A stretch of DNA of 64,000 nucleotides, from the NCBI RefSeq assembly GCF_019966545.1, contig NZ_JAIMIC010000004.1, forward strand, positions 124,001 through 188,000. The letters are read 5' to 3'. Both the position numbers and the translations under genes were made by a program. Origin of the DNA: Heliomarina baculiformis. GTDB taxonomy: Bacteria > Pseudomonadota > Alphaproteobacteria > Rhodobacterales > Rhodobacteraceae. Every line of letters starts with the position of its first letter. Position 1 is the stretch's first letter. The notes beneath the pieces were generated by a model, which searched no databases, was not told the origin of the DNA, and saw only the letters and a list, made by a program, of their open reading frames with translations. Of the stretch, positions 35,015 through 43,607 are shown piece after piece.

Positions 35015-35992
35015 TCAGCCCGGCAGGAACATGCGCTTTCGCATCGCCGCAAACAGGTTCGCCTCTTCGGCATGATCGACTGTTGGTACCCTTTTCCGCT
35101 TGTCGAGATAGGCCTTGAGCGTGTCGCTTGCGGCCAGACCCGACCAGAGACGGTTCGTCGATATCTCGACCGTGCGCAGATGCGGCGCGCCGCGCGCCGT
35201 GTCACTGAGCGGATGCCAGATAGTCTCAAGGTTGCGGGCAATCTCGGTTTCGAGCGCCTTTACGTCGACTCGTTTGCGGCCGTGCTGGATAGCGATAAAT
35301 ACGCCGCGACCGGCATAGGCGATGCGGGTACGATCCGCCGGCATGCTCTCGACAAGGGCGCTGCCGACAGACTGGATGTCATGCCGGAACTGCGCCGGGC
35401 TGACCGAATTGAAGTGGATCTGCGCGCCGGTCATTTCGACCGCGATCAGGCTCATGGCATAGCATGCACCGGTACTGCGCAGCAGCTGGTTCTCGATTTC
35501 CAGCATGTCGAGGAAACCGTCGACATTTCCAAGCGCGAGCCGATCCTCGAACTCGATCCGGGTCAGGCGGTTGAGTTCCTCAAGCTGACGCTGGCTGCGC
35601 TTGTCGCGCTGCATTGTCTCGTTCAGCATCGCCGCGAGCTTCACCCGCGTGCTCAGTTCAAGACTGTCGAAGGGCTTGGTCACGTAATCCGTGGCACCGG
35701 CATCAAAAGCGCGTTGCATCTGTTCCGGCTGACGGCTTGCGGTGATCATGATGATCGGCGTCGTGCGATGTTCATCAAGCGCCCGAATATCGCGGCAAAG
35801 CTCGATGCCGTCGGTGCCCGGTAGCAGAATATCAAGTAGGAATGTGTCAAAAGGCTTTTCGGCGCCCTGCAGTACCTCAAGCGCATCTTCGGCGCTCTCG
35901 ACGCAGGTCAGATCGATGTTACTCTGTGACGCCAGCCCGTCCCTGAGCAGGTCGTGGATGATCGGATCGTCATCAACTGCGAGAATACGCAT
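35015..35992 (-). CDS. Response regulator with degenerate GGDEF-like output
   Basis: A 325-residue protein. Residues 1-120 are a CheY-like receiver with phospho-acceptor Asp54 in FLLDILLPG, acidic DDD (7-9), MITASRQ and TKPFDS. A coiled linker (about 125-150) leads to a domain of GGDEF size (about 165-270) in which SLIAVEM and IAYAGRGVFIAI replace the usual strand and GG(D/E)EF loop, so no cyclic-di-GMP synthesis is expected. It may sense by protein contact. No histidine kinase is adjacent, so it is an orphan regulator. ATG at 35992 fits receiver homologues. Confidence 0.8.
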   Translation of the reverse strand: MRILAVDDDPIIHDLLRDGLASQSNIDLTCVESAEDALEVLQGAEKPFDTFLLDILLPGTDGIELCRDIRALDEHRTTPIIMITASRQPEQMQRAFDAGATDYVTKPFDSLELSTRVKLAAMLNETMQRDKRSQRQLEELNRLTRIEFEDRLALGNVDGFLDMLEIENQLLRSTGACYAMSLIAVEMTGAQIHFNSVSPAQFRHDIQSVGSALVESMPADRTRIAYAGRGVFIAIQHGRKRVDVKALETEIARNLETIWHPLSDTARGAPHLRTVEISTNRLWSGLAASDTLKAYLDKRKRVPTVDHAEEANLFAAMRKRMFLPG

Positions 35993-36004
35993 TCTTTTGC
36001 CCAA

Positions 36005-36424
36005 GGCTCCTGTGGTCCCGACGTGCTTTCGCGGCGGGATTTCTCAATTCTGTTAACCATGTGCCCGGGAAAAGGGGCCGGAATTGGACAGGAAGTTGAC
36101 CTTTTGCGGCGGCGAGCAGATGGGGAAGACATTAGAGCTTCCCGCTCTGACTTCTCTCCGGGATATGCCGGTTCTGAGCCGTCCGATCTGTGAACTCGGA
36201 CACAGGACTGTGCTTATCATCCACCAAATCGGCTGTAGTTCGCTATAAGAATGGCTTTTCGAAAAATAACTTGCCAGAAATCAACGGCTCTGCCATATGC
36301 GGGCCGCTAACGTTTTTCTATATCGACCCACTGTCTCCCCTAATTCGGTTTTCAGTCTTCGATCCAGACCGACTACGCCGAGTTGCCGCATCAAGCGGGC
36401 AGCATATCAAAAGGAGACACGGAT
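36005..36424. other. Non-coding stretch upstream of the first cold-shock gene
   Basis: No gene is supported here. It should hold the promoter of the leftward response regulator and the promoter and long leader of the rightward cspA gene (AAAGGAGA ribosome site at about 36409-36416). A long structured leader is usual for cold-shock genes, but no conserved cold box could be confirmed. Confidence 0.45.
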
Positions 36425-36631
36425 ATGGCTACTGGCACCGTGAAATGGTTCAACACCACTAAAGGCTTCGGCTTCATCGCACCCGATGGCGGCAGCAAGG
36501 ACGTTTTCGTCCACATTTCTGCCGTTGAGCGCGCTGGCCTGACCGGCCTGAAGGACGACCAGAAGGTTACCTTCGATATCGAAGCAGGCCGCGACGGTCG
36601 CGAGAGCGCGACCAACCTGGCACTGGCCTAA
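36425..36631 (+). CDS. cspA: Cold-shock protein, copy 1
   Basis: A 68-residue single cold-shock domain that binds RNA or single-stranded DNA. RNP1 is KGFGFIA and RNP2 is VFVHISAV, with the starting [10 protein letters not shown]. It differs from the copy at 38253 at only a few positions, all in the second half. The ribosome site AAAGGAG precedes ATG by a short gap. A 10-bp hairpin follows the stop. Confidence 0.95.
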   Translation: MATGTVKWFNTTKGFGFIAPDGGSKDVFVHISAVERAGLTGLKDDQKVTFDIEAGRDGRESATNLALA

Positions 36632-36640
36632 GATATATCT

Positions 36641-36667
36641 GCCGGGCGTGTGCATTGCACGCCCGGC
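36641..36667 (+). terminator. Hairpin after cspA copy 1
   Basis: GCCGGGCGTG (36641-36650) and CACGCCCGGC (36658-36667) form a perfect 10-bp stem with a 7-base loop, ten bases after the stop. There is no T-run. It is likely the end of the cold-shock transcript or an RNA-stability element. Confidence 0.5.
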
Positions 36668-36932
36668 ACCTACGCAAACTTGCGTAGCTGCGGACCGTTA
36701 CAGTGTCTGCCCCCTGATCTGCACGTCGAACAGCTGTTTCTACCGTGCCGTTCCCATCGCTTTCGCCCAATATGTTCGTGACCGACCCTCAGCGTCGGGA
36801 AATCTTTCGCATTCGTGGAAAGACTTCGCAGGACCCTGACCCACACTCACATTTTTGCGAGGCGATTGACCGCTTGGCCGGGCCGCCGCAACAATAATGA
36901 TTGTTAAGGTATGGCGATTAATGGGACCCGCG

Positions 36933-37490
36933 ATGTTTTCAAGACGCACCTTCCTGTCCGCTCTCGCAGCCACTGCCGCCGCGCCTCACGCCATTCAGGC
37001 ACAAACCGGAGAAGCGTTTGATCCGACACCGCAAGAGGTCCGCATCAAGAAGCTTTATGTACCGGGGCAATTACTGGTGCTGCCGAGGTCCTTTTATCTC
37101 TACCTGGTGACCGAGGAGCGAAAGGCAATCAGGTACGGCGTCGGTGTCGGCAAGGCCGGGCTTGAATTCACCGGCACCGCCGTAATTCAGGTCAAGAAGG
37201 AATGGCCGACCTGGCGACCGACGCAGGAAATGATCGAACGCAGCCCGCGCGAATACGCGAAGTTTGCGGATAACGACTATGTGCAGCCGGGTGGTCCCGA
37301 CAATCCGCTGGGTGCCCGCGCGCTCTACCTGTTCCAGAATGGCGCCGATACCTATTTCCGGATCCACGGCACAACCCAGCCATCGACCATCGGGCACGCT
37401 GTTTCCAACGGCTGTATCCGCATGCTGAACGAACACGTGGTGGATCTATATAATCGGGTGCCGATCGGAACCGTGGTCACGGTGCTTTGA
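36933..37490 (+). CDS. L,D-transpeptidase (YkuD family)
   Basis: A protein of 185 residues from ATG at 36933. The N-terminus SRRTFLSALAATAAAPHA is a twin-arginine-type signal. The catalytic block HGTTQPSTIGHAVSNGCIRM (about residues 145-164) contains the His and the S-x-G-C-I-R nucleophile of YkuD domains, which make 3-3 cross-links in peptidoglycan or attach proteins to it in the periplasm. The stop is one base before the GTG start of the next gene, so the two are translated together. Confidence 0.92.
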   Translation: MFSRRTFLSALAATAAAPHAIQAQTGEAFDPTPQEVRIKKLYVPGQLLVLPRSFYLYLVTEERKAIRYGVGVGKAGLEFTGTAVIQVKKEWPTWRPTQEMIERSPREYAKFADNDYVQPGGPDNPLGARALYLFQNGADTYFRIHGTTQPSTIGHAVSNGCIRMLNEHVVDLYNRVPIGTVVTVL

Positions 37491-37491
37491 T

Positions 37492-38088
37492 GTGGGCGAT
37501 ATCTCTGCAAAACGACGTCTCGATCAAATCCGGTTCGCGGGCGTAGGTCTGATGGTGCTGGTCATGCTGGCACTTATGGCGGTCGGTATGATCGACTATC
37601 CCGACAGGCGTCCGGTCGACCCTGACCCCGATGAACTGGCGCGCGTCCTCGCCGCTTTCGCCCAGCCGCAGCTCCGATCATTCGAGACAGACCGCGAATA
37701 TTGCGGGTATCTCATGCAATACCGCAATGGCGAGCTTGGCTTCACCGAAATGATCCAGGGCGGTTACGACGGATGCACGCCCTACCTGCCCATGGGAGAT
37801 TCCTTTCCAATCGCGTCGATGCATACCCATGGCGCCTATTCGAAAGATGTCCCTGCCGAGTTTCCGACCGTGCTGGATATGGACAGCGACCGGATCGAAA
37901 ACGTGAACGGCTACGTGGCTACGCCGGGCGGACGTCTCTGGTATATCGACTCGCGCGCCGGAACGGCCCGGCAGCTCTGCGGCATCGGTTGTCTGCCGCA
38001 GGATCCCGATTTCCGCCCGGGTGACGATGGTTTGATCGCGGAATCCTATACATATGAAGAACTTGTGAAACTTGAGGCGCGACCGTAA
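37492..38088 (+). CDS. Membrane-anchored DUF4329 protein
   Basis: A 198-residue protein starting at GTG 37492, directly after the transpeptidase stop. Residues 14-33 form one transmembrane helix and the rest should be periplasmic. The core ASMHTHGAYSKDVPAEFPTVLDMDSD resembles the DUF4329/JAB-like H-T-H-G ... D pattern, which suggests a metal-dependent isopeptidase-like fold. Five cysteines (CGY, CTP, LCGIGC) could form disulfides. The coupling with a YkuD enzyme hints at a cell-wall role, possibly cleaving an isopeptide bond, but the function is unknown. Confidence 0.7.
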   Translation: MGDISAKRRLDQIRFAGVGLMVLVMLALMAVGMIDYPDRRPVDPDPDELARVLAAFAQPQLRSFETDREYCGYLMQYRNGELGFTEMIQGGYDGCTPYLPMGDSFPIASMHTHGAYSKDVPAEFPTVLDMDSDRIENVNGYVATPGGRLWYIDSRAGTARQLCGIGCLPQDPDFRPGDDGLIAESYTYEELVKLEARP

Positions 38089-38252
38089 TGGGCAATACGA
38101 ATCCCTTGCATTAAAAACGGGTTTCGCTTTTTACTGAGGGTGCGACGTTATGCTATCGACCTCACTGCTCCTTAATACGGCTCAGTTCTCGATCTGGTGA
38201 CTTTGCCGACCTGCCACATACCGTGGGCAGACTGACTATAGGAGAAACGACG

Positions 38253-38462
38253 ATGGCTACTGGCACCGTCAAGTGGTTCAACACCACCAAAGGCTTCGGC
38301 TTCATCGCCCCCGATGGCGGCAGCAAGGACGTTTTCGTCCATATTTCCGCGGTCGAACGCGCGGGTCTGACCGGACTGGCCGACAATCAGAAAGTGACTT
38401 TTGATGTCGAACCCGGTCGCGACGGCCGCGAAGCTGCGGTTAATATCGCGCTGGCCGACTAA
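38253..38462 (+). CDS. cspA: Cold-shock protein, copy 2
   Basis: A 69-residue cold-shock domain nearly identical to the one at 36425 (same [17 protein letters not shown] and [16 protein letters not shown]). They differ in the last third ([13 protein letters not shown] versus [13 protein letters not shown]). TAGGAGAAA precedes ATG. It is followed by a clear intrinsic terminator. Two close copies 1.8 kb apart suggest a local duplication now flanking the transpeptidase pair. Confidence 0.95.
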   Translation: MATGTVKWFNTTKGFGFIAPDGGSKDVFVHISAVERAGLTGLADNQKVTFDVEPGRDGREAAVNIALAD

Positions 38463-38500
38463 GCCAGACTCAAGAAATTTGCTCTTCAAAAGAGCGTTGA

Positions 38501-38532
38501 AAGCCGGGCACAAATGTCCGGCTTTTTTTATT
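38501..38532 (+). terminator. Intrinsic terminator after cspA copy 2
   Basis: AAGCCGGGCA (38501-38510), loop CAAA, then TGTCCGGCTT followed by a T-rich run (seven T) ending about 38532. This is a textbook rho-independent terminator. Confidence 0.85.
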
Positions 38533-38541
38533 TGGACTCGG

Positions 38542-39183
38542 TCAATCCGTACTGATGCGTTCGATCAGCTGGAGAACTTCGGGTCCAATGGCCGCCACGA
38601 TACGTGAAACGCCTTGGGCATTCGGGTGAATCCCATCGGTCTGCATATAGGCGCCAAGGCTTGCCGGATCGGCACCCTTACCCGCCAGGCCGCCTAAAAA
38701 ACTCGGTATAAAAAGCGTACCATAGGCGTCTGCCAGCTCTGCGTAATTGCTCTCGAATTGCTCCTTGTAGGCGGCGCCGAAATTGCCCGGCGCTTCCATC
38801 CCGATCAAAAGCACCTCGACCCGCGCCTCGTCGGCCGCCTGAAGGATGGTCTCGAGGTTGCCGCGTGTCACTGCTGGATCGATCCCGCGTAAGAGGTCGT
38901 TGCCGCCAAGTGTGACGATCATGCCATCCACTTCCGGCGTGAGGGTCCAGTTTACCCGCGCGGCCCCGCCCGCGCTTGTATCGCCCGAAACGCCCGCGTT
39001 GATCAGCTTCACCTCGGCGCCCTGATCGGCAAGCCATTTCTCAAGCTGGGGCACAAGCCCGTCGCCCTGCGCCAGCCCATAGCCTTGCGTCAGGCTGTCG
39101 CCCAATGCCGCGATTGTGACCGGCTCGGCACGGGCGAGTAGGGCGTGGCAAATAAAAACAATGCTCAGCAGTATCTTGTGCAT
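38542..39183 (-). CDS. tesA: SGNH-type arylesterase/lysophospholipase L1-like
   Basis: A 213-residue periplasmic hydrolase with a signal peptide (MHKILLSIVFICHALLARA). Block I LGDSLTQGYGL holds the catalytic Ser (about residue 30); NAGVSGDTSAGG is block II, LGGNDLLRGIDP block III and DGIHPN block V with catalytic Asp/His. This is the TesA/arylesterase subgroup of SGNH hydrolases, which cleave acyl esters and thioesters. It is divergent from ybbA with only 52 bases between, the same arrangement as tesA-ybbAP in Escherichia coli. Confidence 0.92.
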   Translation of the reverse strand: MHKILLSIVFICHALLARAEPVTIAALGDSLTQGYGLAQGDGLVPQLEKWLADQGAEVKLINAGVSGDTSAGGAARVNWTLTPEVDGMIVTLGGNDLLRGIDPAVTRGNLETILQAADEARVEVLLIGMEAPGNFGAAYKEQFESNYAELADAYGTLFIPSFLGGLAGKGADPASLGAYMQTDGIHPNAQGVSRIVAAIGPEVLQLIERISTD

Positions 39184-39235
39184 CGCGCTATCCACTCCAT
39201 ATCAATTGGAACCGACTTGAATCGATCCGAGGCTC

Positions 39236-39931
39236 ATGACCGAAGCAGTCCTTTCCCTCCAAGATGCGGCTTTGTCGCTGAATGGCAATGCCGGTCGGGT
39301 GGATATCCTGCATGGTATAACCCTTGATGTTCTTCGTGGCGAAACGCTGGGCCTGATTGGTCCGTCCGGCTCGGGCAAGTCCTCGCTCTTGATGTTGATG
39401 GGCGGTCTGGAACAGGCGACCGGCGGGACAATCACCGCGCTGGGCCGGGACCTGACCTCGATGAACGAGGACGCGCTGGCACGGTTCCGCCGCGATCACA
39501 TGGGCGTCGTGTTCCAGTCATTTCACCTGATCCCCACGATGACCGCGCTGGAAAACGTGGCAACGCCTCTGGAACTCGCCGGCAAGCGCGACGCTTTCGA
39601 CCGCGCCAAGGCCGAGCTTGAGGCCGTGGGGCTGGCGCATCGCGCCGATCATTACCCGGCGCAGATGTCCGGTGGCGAACAGCAGCGCGTGGCGCTTGCG
39701 CGCGCTTCGGCGCCGCGTCCCGACATCCTTCTGGCCGATGAGCCTACTGGAAACCTCGACGAAACCAACGGGGCGGCGATCATGGAGATGCTCTTTGGTC
39801 TGCGCGACCGCCACGGCGCGACGCTGGTCCTTGTCACCCATTCAGGCGACCTTGCCCGCCGTTGCGACCGTGTCATCCGTCTTCGTGACGGTCAGATCGC
39901 GCCAGAACACCAGCAGGACGCCGCGGAATGA
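39236..39931 (+). CDS. ybbA: ABC transporter ATPase, YbbA/LolD type
   Basis: A 231-residue ATPase of the MacB/LolD/FtsE group. Walker A is GPSGSGKSS (about residue 42), the signature MSGGEQQRVALARA (about 145) and Walker B LLADEPTGNLDE (about 167). It partners with the large FtsX-like permease encoded next, whose start overlaps its stop by four bases (39928-39931). Such exporters move no substrate through the membrane but transmit force to the periplasm; the E. coli YbbAP complex is linked to lipid or quinolone-like molecule handling together with TesA, which is divergent here. Confidence 0.9.
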   Translation: MTEAVLSLQDAALSLNGNAGRVDILHGITLDVLRGETLGLIGPSGSGKSSLLMLMGGLEQATGGTITALGRDLTSMNEDALARFRRDHMGVVFQSFHLIPTMTALENVATPLELAGKRDAFDRAKAELEAVGLAHRADHYPAQMSGGEQQRVALARASAPRPDILLADEPTGNLDETNGAAIMEMLFGLRDRHGATLVLVTHSGDLARRCDRVIRLRDGQIAPEHQQDAAE

Positions 39932-42456
39932 GCCTGCGGACGGCGCGGGTCTTCGCCCGGCGAGAGCTGCGCGGCGGTCTGCACGGGTTTCGCATCTTTC
40001 TTGCCTGTCTCGCCCTTGGCGTGGCCGCCATCGCGGCGGTCGGCACCGTGCGGTCGAGCATCGAAGGTGGCCTGAAACGCGAAGGCGCGGCGCTGCTCGG
40101 CGGCGATGCCGAGATGGAATTCACCTACCGCTTTGCGTCCGACGCCGAAATGGCGTGGATGGAGCAGAACGCGCTCGCAATCTCGCAAGTCGTCGATTTC
40201 CGGTCGATGGCCGTGGTTGGCGAAGGCGATAACACCGAACGCGCGCTGACGCAGGTCAAGGCAGTCGATGATGCCTATCCCTTGATCGGCACGCTGGAAC
40301 TGACCCCCGACATGCCGGTGGAGCAGGCGCTGGCCGGAGAAAATGGGACGCCCGGCGGCGTCATGGAACGTGTCTTGGCCGACCGGCTCGGACTCTCCGC
40401 CGGAGACCGGTTCAGGCTGGGGGAGCAGGAATTCATCCTCTCGGCCCTGATTGTGCGCGAGCCCGACAATGCCTCGGCCGGTTTCGGTCTTGGGCCGCGT
40501 ACCATTGTGGCGACCCGCGCGCTTGACGCATCCGGGCTTCTGGCGCCGGGCACCCTTTATGAGACCAACTATCGCCTTGACCTGCCGCCGGATACGGATC
40601 TGACCGCTATCGCCAGCGATGCCCAATCCCGGTTTGGTGAAACCGGTTTGCGCTGGCGGGATTCCCGCAACGGTGCACCCGGTACCGCGCGTTTCGTCGA
40701 ACGCATGGGGGCCTTCCTCGTGCTGGTCGGTCTTTCGGGGCTGGCCGTGGGCGGGGTCGGCGTGGCCTCGGCGGTTCGGGCCTATCTCAACGGCAAGACC
40801 AGCGTGATCGCGACCTTGCGGACGCTGGGCGCGGAACGCTCCACGATCTTCCTGACGTATTTCATCCAGATCGGCGTGCTGTCGCTGATCGGCATCGGCC
40901 TCGGGCTTGCGCTCGGATCGATGGTGCCGCTTTTGCTTGGCCCACTGGTCGAGGCGCAGCTGCCGGTTCCCGTGGAATTCGCGATTTACCCCAGACCGCT
41001 GATCGAGGCCGCGATCTATGGTCTTTTGACCGCACTTATTTTTACCCTCTGGCCGCTCGCCCGTGCCGAGGAGATCCGCGCCGCAACCCTGTTTCGCGAT
41101 GCGTTATCCTCGGCCCGGCTCTTGCCGCCGATGCGCTACCTGATCGCGATCCTGCTGGGTATAGCGGCGCTCATCGGTGTCGCGATCTGGTTCAGCGGCA
41201 CGGCATTTCTGACGCTCTGGACGGCGGGCGGGCTAGTCGGAGCGCTGATGCTGCTGACCTGCGCCGCGCTGTTGATCCGCTTTCTGGCTCGTAACGCAAG
41301 CGGGCTGGCCCGGGGCAGACCCGCCCTGCGCTGGGCGCTTTCGGCGATTTCCGGCACCCGCGAAGGAGCGGTTTCGGTCGTGCTCTCCCTTGGGCTCGGT
41401 CTTTCGGTGCTCGCGGCCATTGGCCAGATCGACGGCAATCTGCGCAACGCGATCTCGGGCGAATTGCCGGATATCGCGCCGTCCTATTTCTTTGTCGATA
41501 TCCAGCAGGACCAGATGCCCGGCTTTATGGAGCGGCTGGAATCCGACCCGGCGGTGTCGCGGATCGATACGGCACCGATGATGCGGGGCGTCATCACCCA
41601 GATCAATGGCCGTCCCGCAAGCGAAGTCGCCGGATCACACTGGGTCGTGCGGGGGGATCGCGGTATCACCTATGCCGGTGAACTGCCCGACCGGACCCGT
41701 GTCACGGAGGGCACTTGGTGGGGTGGCGATTATGACGGACCGCCGCAGATCAGCTTTGCCGCCGAAGAGGCGGCCGAGATCGGTCTGAACCTTGGCGATA
41801 CCCTGACGGTCAACATTCTTGGCCGGGACATCACCGCGACGATCACCAGCTTTCGCGAGGTCGATTTCTCGAACGCGGGCATGGGCTTTGTGCTGACGAT
41901 GAACCCCGGTGCCGTTGCCGGAGCGCCGCATACTTTCATCTCTACCGTCTATGCCGAGGAAGAAGCCGAAGCGCAGATCCTGCGCGACCTTGCCACCGCC
42001 TATCCCAACATCACCGCGATCCGGGTGCGCGATGCAATCACGCGTGTCTCCGAAGTGCTGGGCAGTCTCGCCGCTGCAACATCCTATGGCGCGGGTGCGA
42101 CTCTGCTGACCGGTTTCCTCGTGCTGATCGGTGCGGCGGCGGCGGGTGAAACCGCCCGTACCTACGAGGCCGCAGTGCTCAAGACATTGGGGGCAGGCCG
42201 GTCGCGGATCATGGCCAGCTTCGCCTTGCGCTCGGCCCTGCTCGGTCTGGCGGCGGGGGTGGTGGCGCTGGCCGCCGGGATCATCGGAGGCTGGGCTGTC
42301 AGCCGGTTCATCTTTGACACGGGCTATACGGTGATCTGGGGCTCGGCACTGGGCGTCATTCTTGGCGGCGTGCTAGCAACATTGCTGGCCGGGCTCTTGT
42401 TTGCATGGCGACCGCTTGCCGCCCGCCCGGCACAAGTGCTTCGCGCGCGCGAATGA
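39928..42456 (+). CDS. ybbP: FtsX/MacB-type ABC transporter permease, YbbP type
   Basis: An 842-residue membrane protein with ten or so hydrophobic segments in two FtsX-like blocks (about residues 260-450 and 720-835) and large periplasmic domains (about 45-250 and 510-690). The second block repeats the first, including GGVLATLLAGLLFAWRPLAARPAQVLRARE at the end. It forms the mechanotransmission partner of the YbbA ATPase. Its stop is six bases from the convergent Rrf2-type regulator. Confidence 0.88.
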   Translation: MSLRTARVFARRELRGGLHGFRIFLACLALGVAAIAAVGTVRSSIEGGLKREGAALLGGDAEMEFTYRFASDAEMAWMEQNALAISQVVDFRSMAVVGEGDNTERALTQVKAVDDAYPLIGTLELTPDMPVEQALAGENGTPGGVMERVLADRLGLSAGDRFRLGEQEFILSALIVREPDNASAGFGLGPRTIVATRALDASGLLAPGTLYETNYRLDLPPDTDLTAIASDAQSRFGETGLRWRDSRNGAPGTARFVERMGAFLVLVGLSGLAVGGVGVASAVRAYLNGKTSVIATLRTLGAERSTIFLTYFIQIGVLSLIGIGLGLALGSMVPLLLGPLVEAQLPVPVEFAIYPRPLIEAAIYGLLTALIFTLWPLARAEEIRAATLFRDALSSARLLPPMRYLIAILLGIAALIGVAIWFSGTAFLTLWTAGGLVGALMLLTCAALLIRFLARNASGLARGRPALRWALSAISGTREGAVSVVLSLGLGLSVLAAIGQIDGNLRNAISGELPDIAPSYFFVDIQQDQMPGFMERLESDPAVSRIDTAPMMRGVITQINGRPASEVAGSHWVVRGDRGITYAGELPDRTRVTEGTWWGGDYDGPPQISFAAEEAAEIGLNLGDTLTVNILGRDITATITSFREVDFSNAGMGFVLTMNPGAVAGAPHTFISTVYAEEEAEAQILRDLATAYPNITAIRVRDAITRVSEVLGSLAAATSYGAGATLLTGFLVLIGAAAAGETARTYEAAVLKTLGAGRSRIMASFALRSALLGLAAGVVALAAGIIGGWAVSRFIFDTGYTVIWGSALGVILGGVLATLLAGLLFAWRPLAARPAQVLRARE

Positions 42457-42462
42457 CCTGCC

Positions 42463-42933
42463 TCAGACCGGGCAGGCCTGTCGCCGCTCGGAAAGATGCT
42501 CAAGCGGACGCAGCATGTCCTGCAAGGGCGCGTTCCCATCGATCAGCTGGCTGAGCTTTATCGTATCGAGGTGGGAAAAGAACGCCTCAGTCGCGTCCCG
42601 CAGGGCGGTTCTCAGCCAGCAAGCATCGAACAACGGGCAATTCTCATCCTGACCCGCAAGGCACACCATCGGTGAGCTTTCGCCCTCAATCTGGCGAAAC
42701 ACCTCGCCCACGGTGATCTCGTCCGGGTCACGCGACAGCGTAAAGCCCCCATTGCGCCCGCGCCGGGTATCCAGAAAATCAAGCTGGCTCAGCTGGTTGA
42801 CGATCTGCGCCAGATGGTTTTCGGACACGTGGCAGCAAGAGGCCGTTTCGTGTTTCGTTACAAGGCGTCCCGGATTAGCCGCGCAATGCATCAAGACGCG
42901 CATGGCGATATTGGTTCTTTTTGTAATACGCAC
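42463..42933 (-). CDS. Rrf2-family regulator, NsrR-like
   Basis: A 156-residue winged-helix regulator; GTG at 42933 is preferred because GGAGAAAGG precedes it, with an in-frame ATG at 42963 as alternative. VRITKRTNIAMRVLMHCAAN opens the DNA-binding domain and SENHLAQIVNQLSQLDFLDTRRGRNGG is the recognition helix and wing. Three Cys (CLAGQDENC ... CW) sit where NsrR/IscR ligate a 2Fe-2S or 4Fe-4S cluster, with spacing C-x7-C-x5-C, so nitric oxide or iron-sulfur sensing is likely. It is divergent from a gamma-glutamylcyclotransferase, which it may control. Confidence 0.85.
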   Translation of the reverse strand: MRITKRTNIAMRVLMHCAANPGRLVTKHETASCCHVSENHLAQIVNQLSQLDFLDTRRGRNGGFTLSRDPDEITVGEVFRQIEGESSPMVCLAGQDENCPLFDACWLRTALRDATEAFFSHLDTIKLSQLIDGNAPLQDMLRPLEHLSERRQACPV

Positions 42934-43028
42934 GTGATTCAACCTTTCTCCAATACGGCTCATGGTTGCACATCGGGCGAAAACATTATTTGACATGCAT
43001 CAATTGAGAACAGGACAGGCAGGAATTT

Positions 43029-43607
43029 ATGGCAGGTGCAGACCCCTATTTCTTTGGTTACGGCAGTCTCGTGAACTGTGCGACGCATGACTACCCCCAT
43101 CCCGCCCCGGCACGTCTGAAAGGCTGGCGGCGCGCATGGGGGCAAACGGAGCTGCGCAAGGTGGCGTTTCTTACAGCGGTGTCCGATCCGGACTGCGAGA
43201 TCGAGGGGCTGATCGCCCGCGTGCCCGGTAGCGACTGGGAGGCGCTGGACGAACGCGAATGGGCCTATGATCGGGTCGACGCCAGCGATTCCGTCACCCA
43301 TGAGGTCACGGATGTTGCCGAAATTTCGGTCTATGCGGTGCCGGATGACCGACAGTCGAAATCAGCCGACCGGTTTCCGATCTGGCTTAGCTATATCGAC
43401 GTGGTGGTACAGGGCTATCTGAAGGTATTCGGGCCTGACGGGGCTGACCGGTTCTTTGAGACCACCTCGGGCTGGGACACGCCGATCTATGACGATCGGG
43501 CAGCACCGCGTTACCCGCGTCACCAGCAGCTAAGCGAGGAAGAGCGTGAATTCGTGGATTCCCGGCTGAAACGGATCGGGGTAAACTGGGCGCAGGAGCC
43601 TGACTAA
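43029..43607 (+). CDS. Gamma-glutamylcyclotransferase-fold protein, copy A
   Basis: A 192-residue protein of the GGCT fold. The substrate loop is FGYGSLVN (residues 9-16), and the likely catalytic Glu is in DEREWAYDRV (about 76). Members convert gamma-glutamyl peptides to 5-oxoproline, for example in glutathione turnover. It is divergent from the Rrf2-type regulator, and its stop overlaps tail-to-tail with the next gene. A second GGCT-fold gene is at 46959, so the genome segment has two distinct forms. Substrate not established. Confidence 0.85.
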   Translation: MAGADPYFFGYGSLVNCATHDYPHPAPARLKGWRRAWGQTELRKVAFLTAVSDPDCEIEGLIARVPGSDWEALDEREWAYDRVDASDSVTHEVTDVAEISVYAVPDDRQSKSADRFPIWLSYIDVVVQGYLKVFGPDGADRFFETTSGWDTPIYDDRAAPRYPRHQQLSEEEREFVDSRLKRIGVNWAQEPD

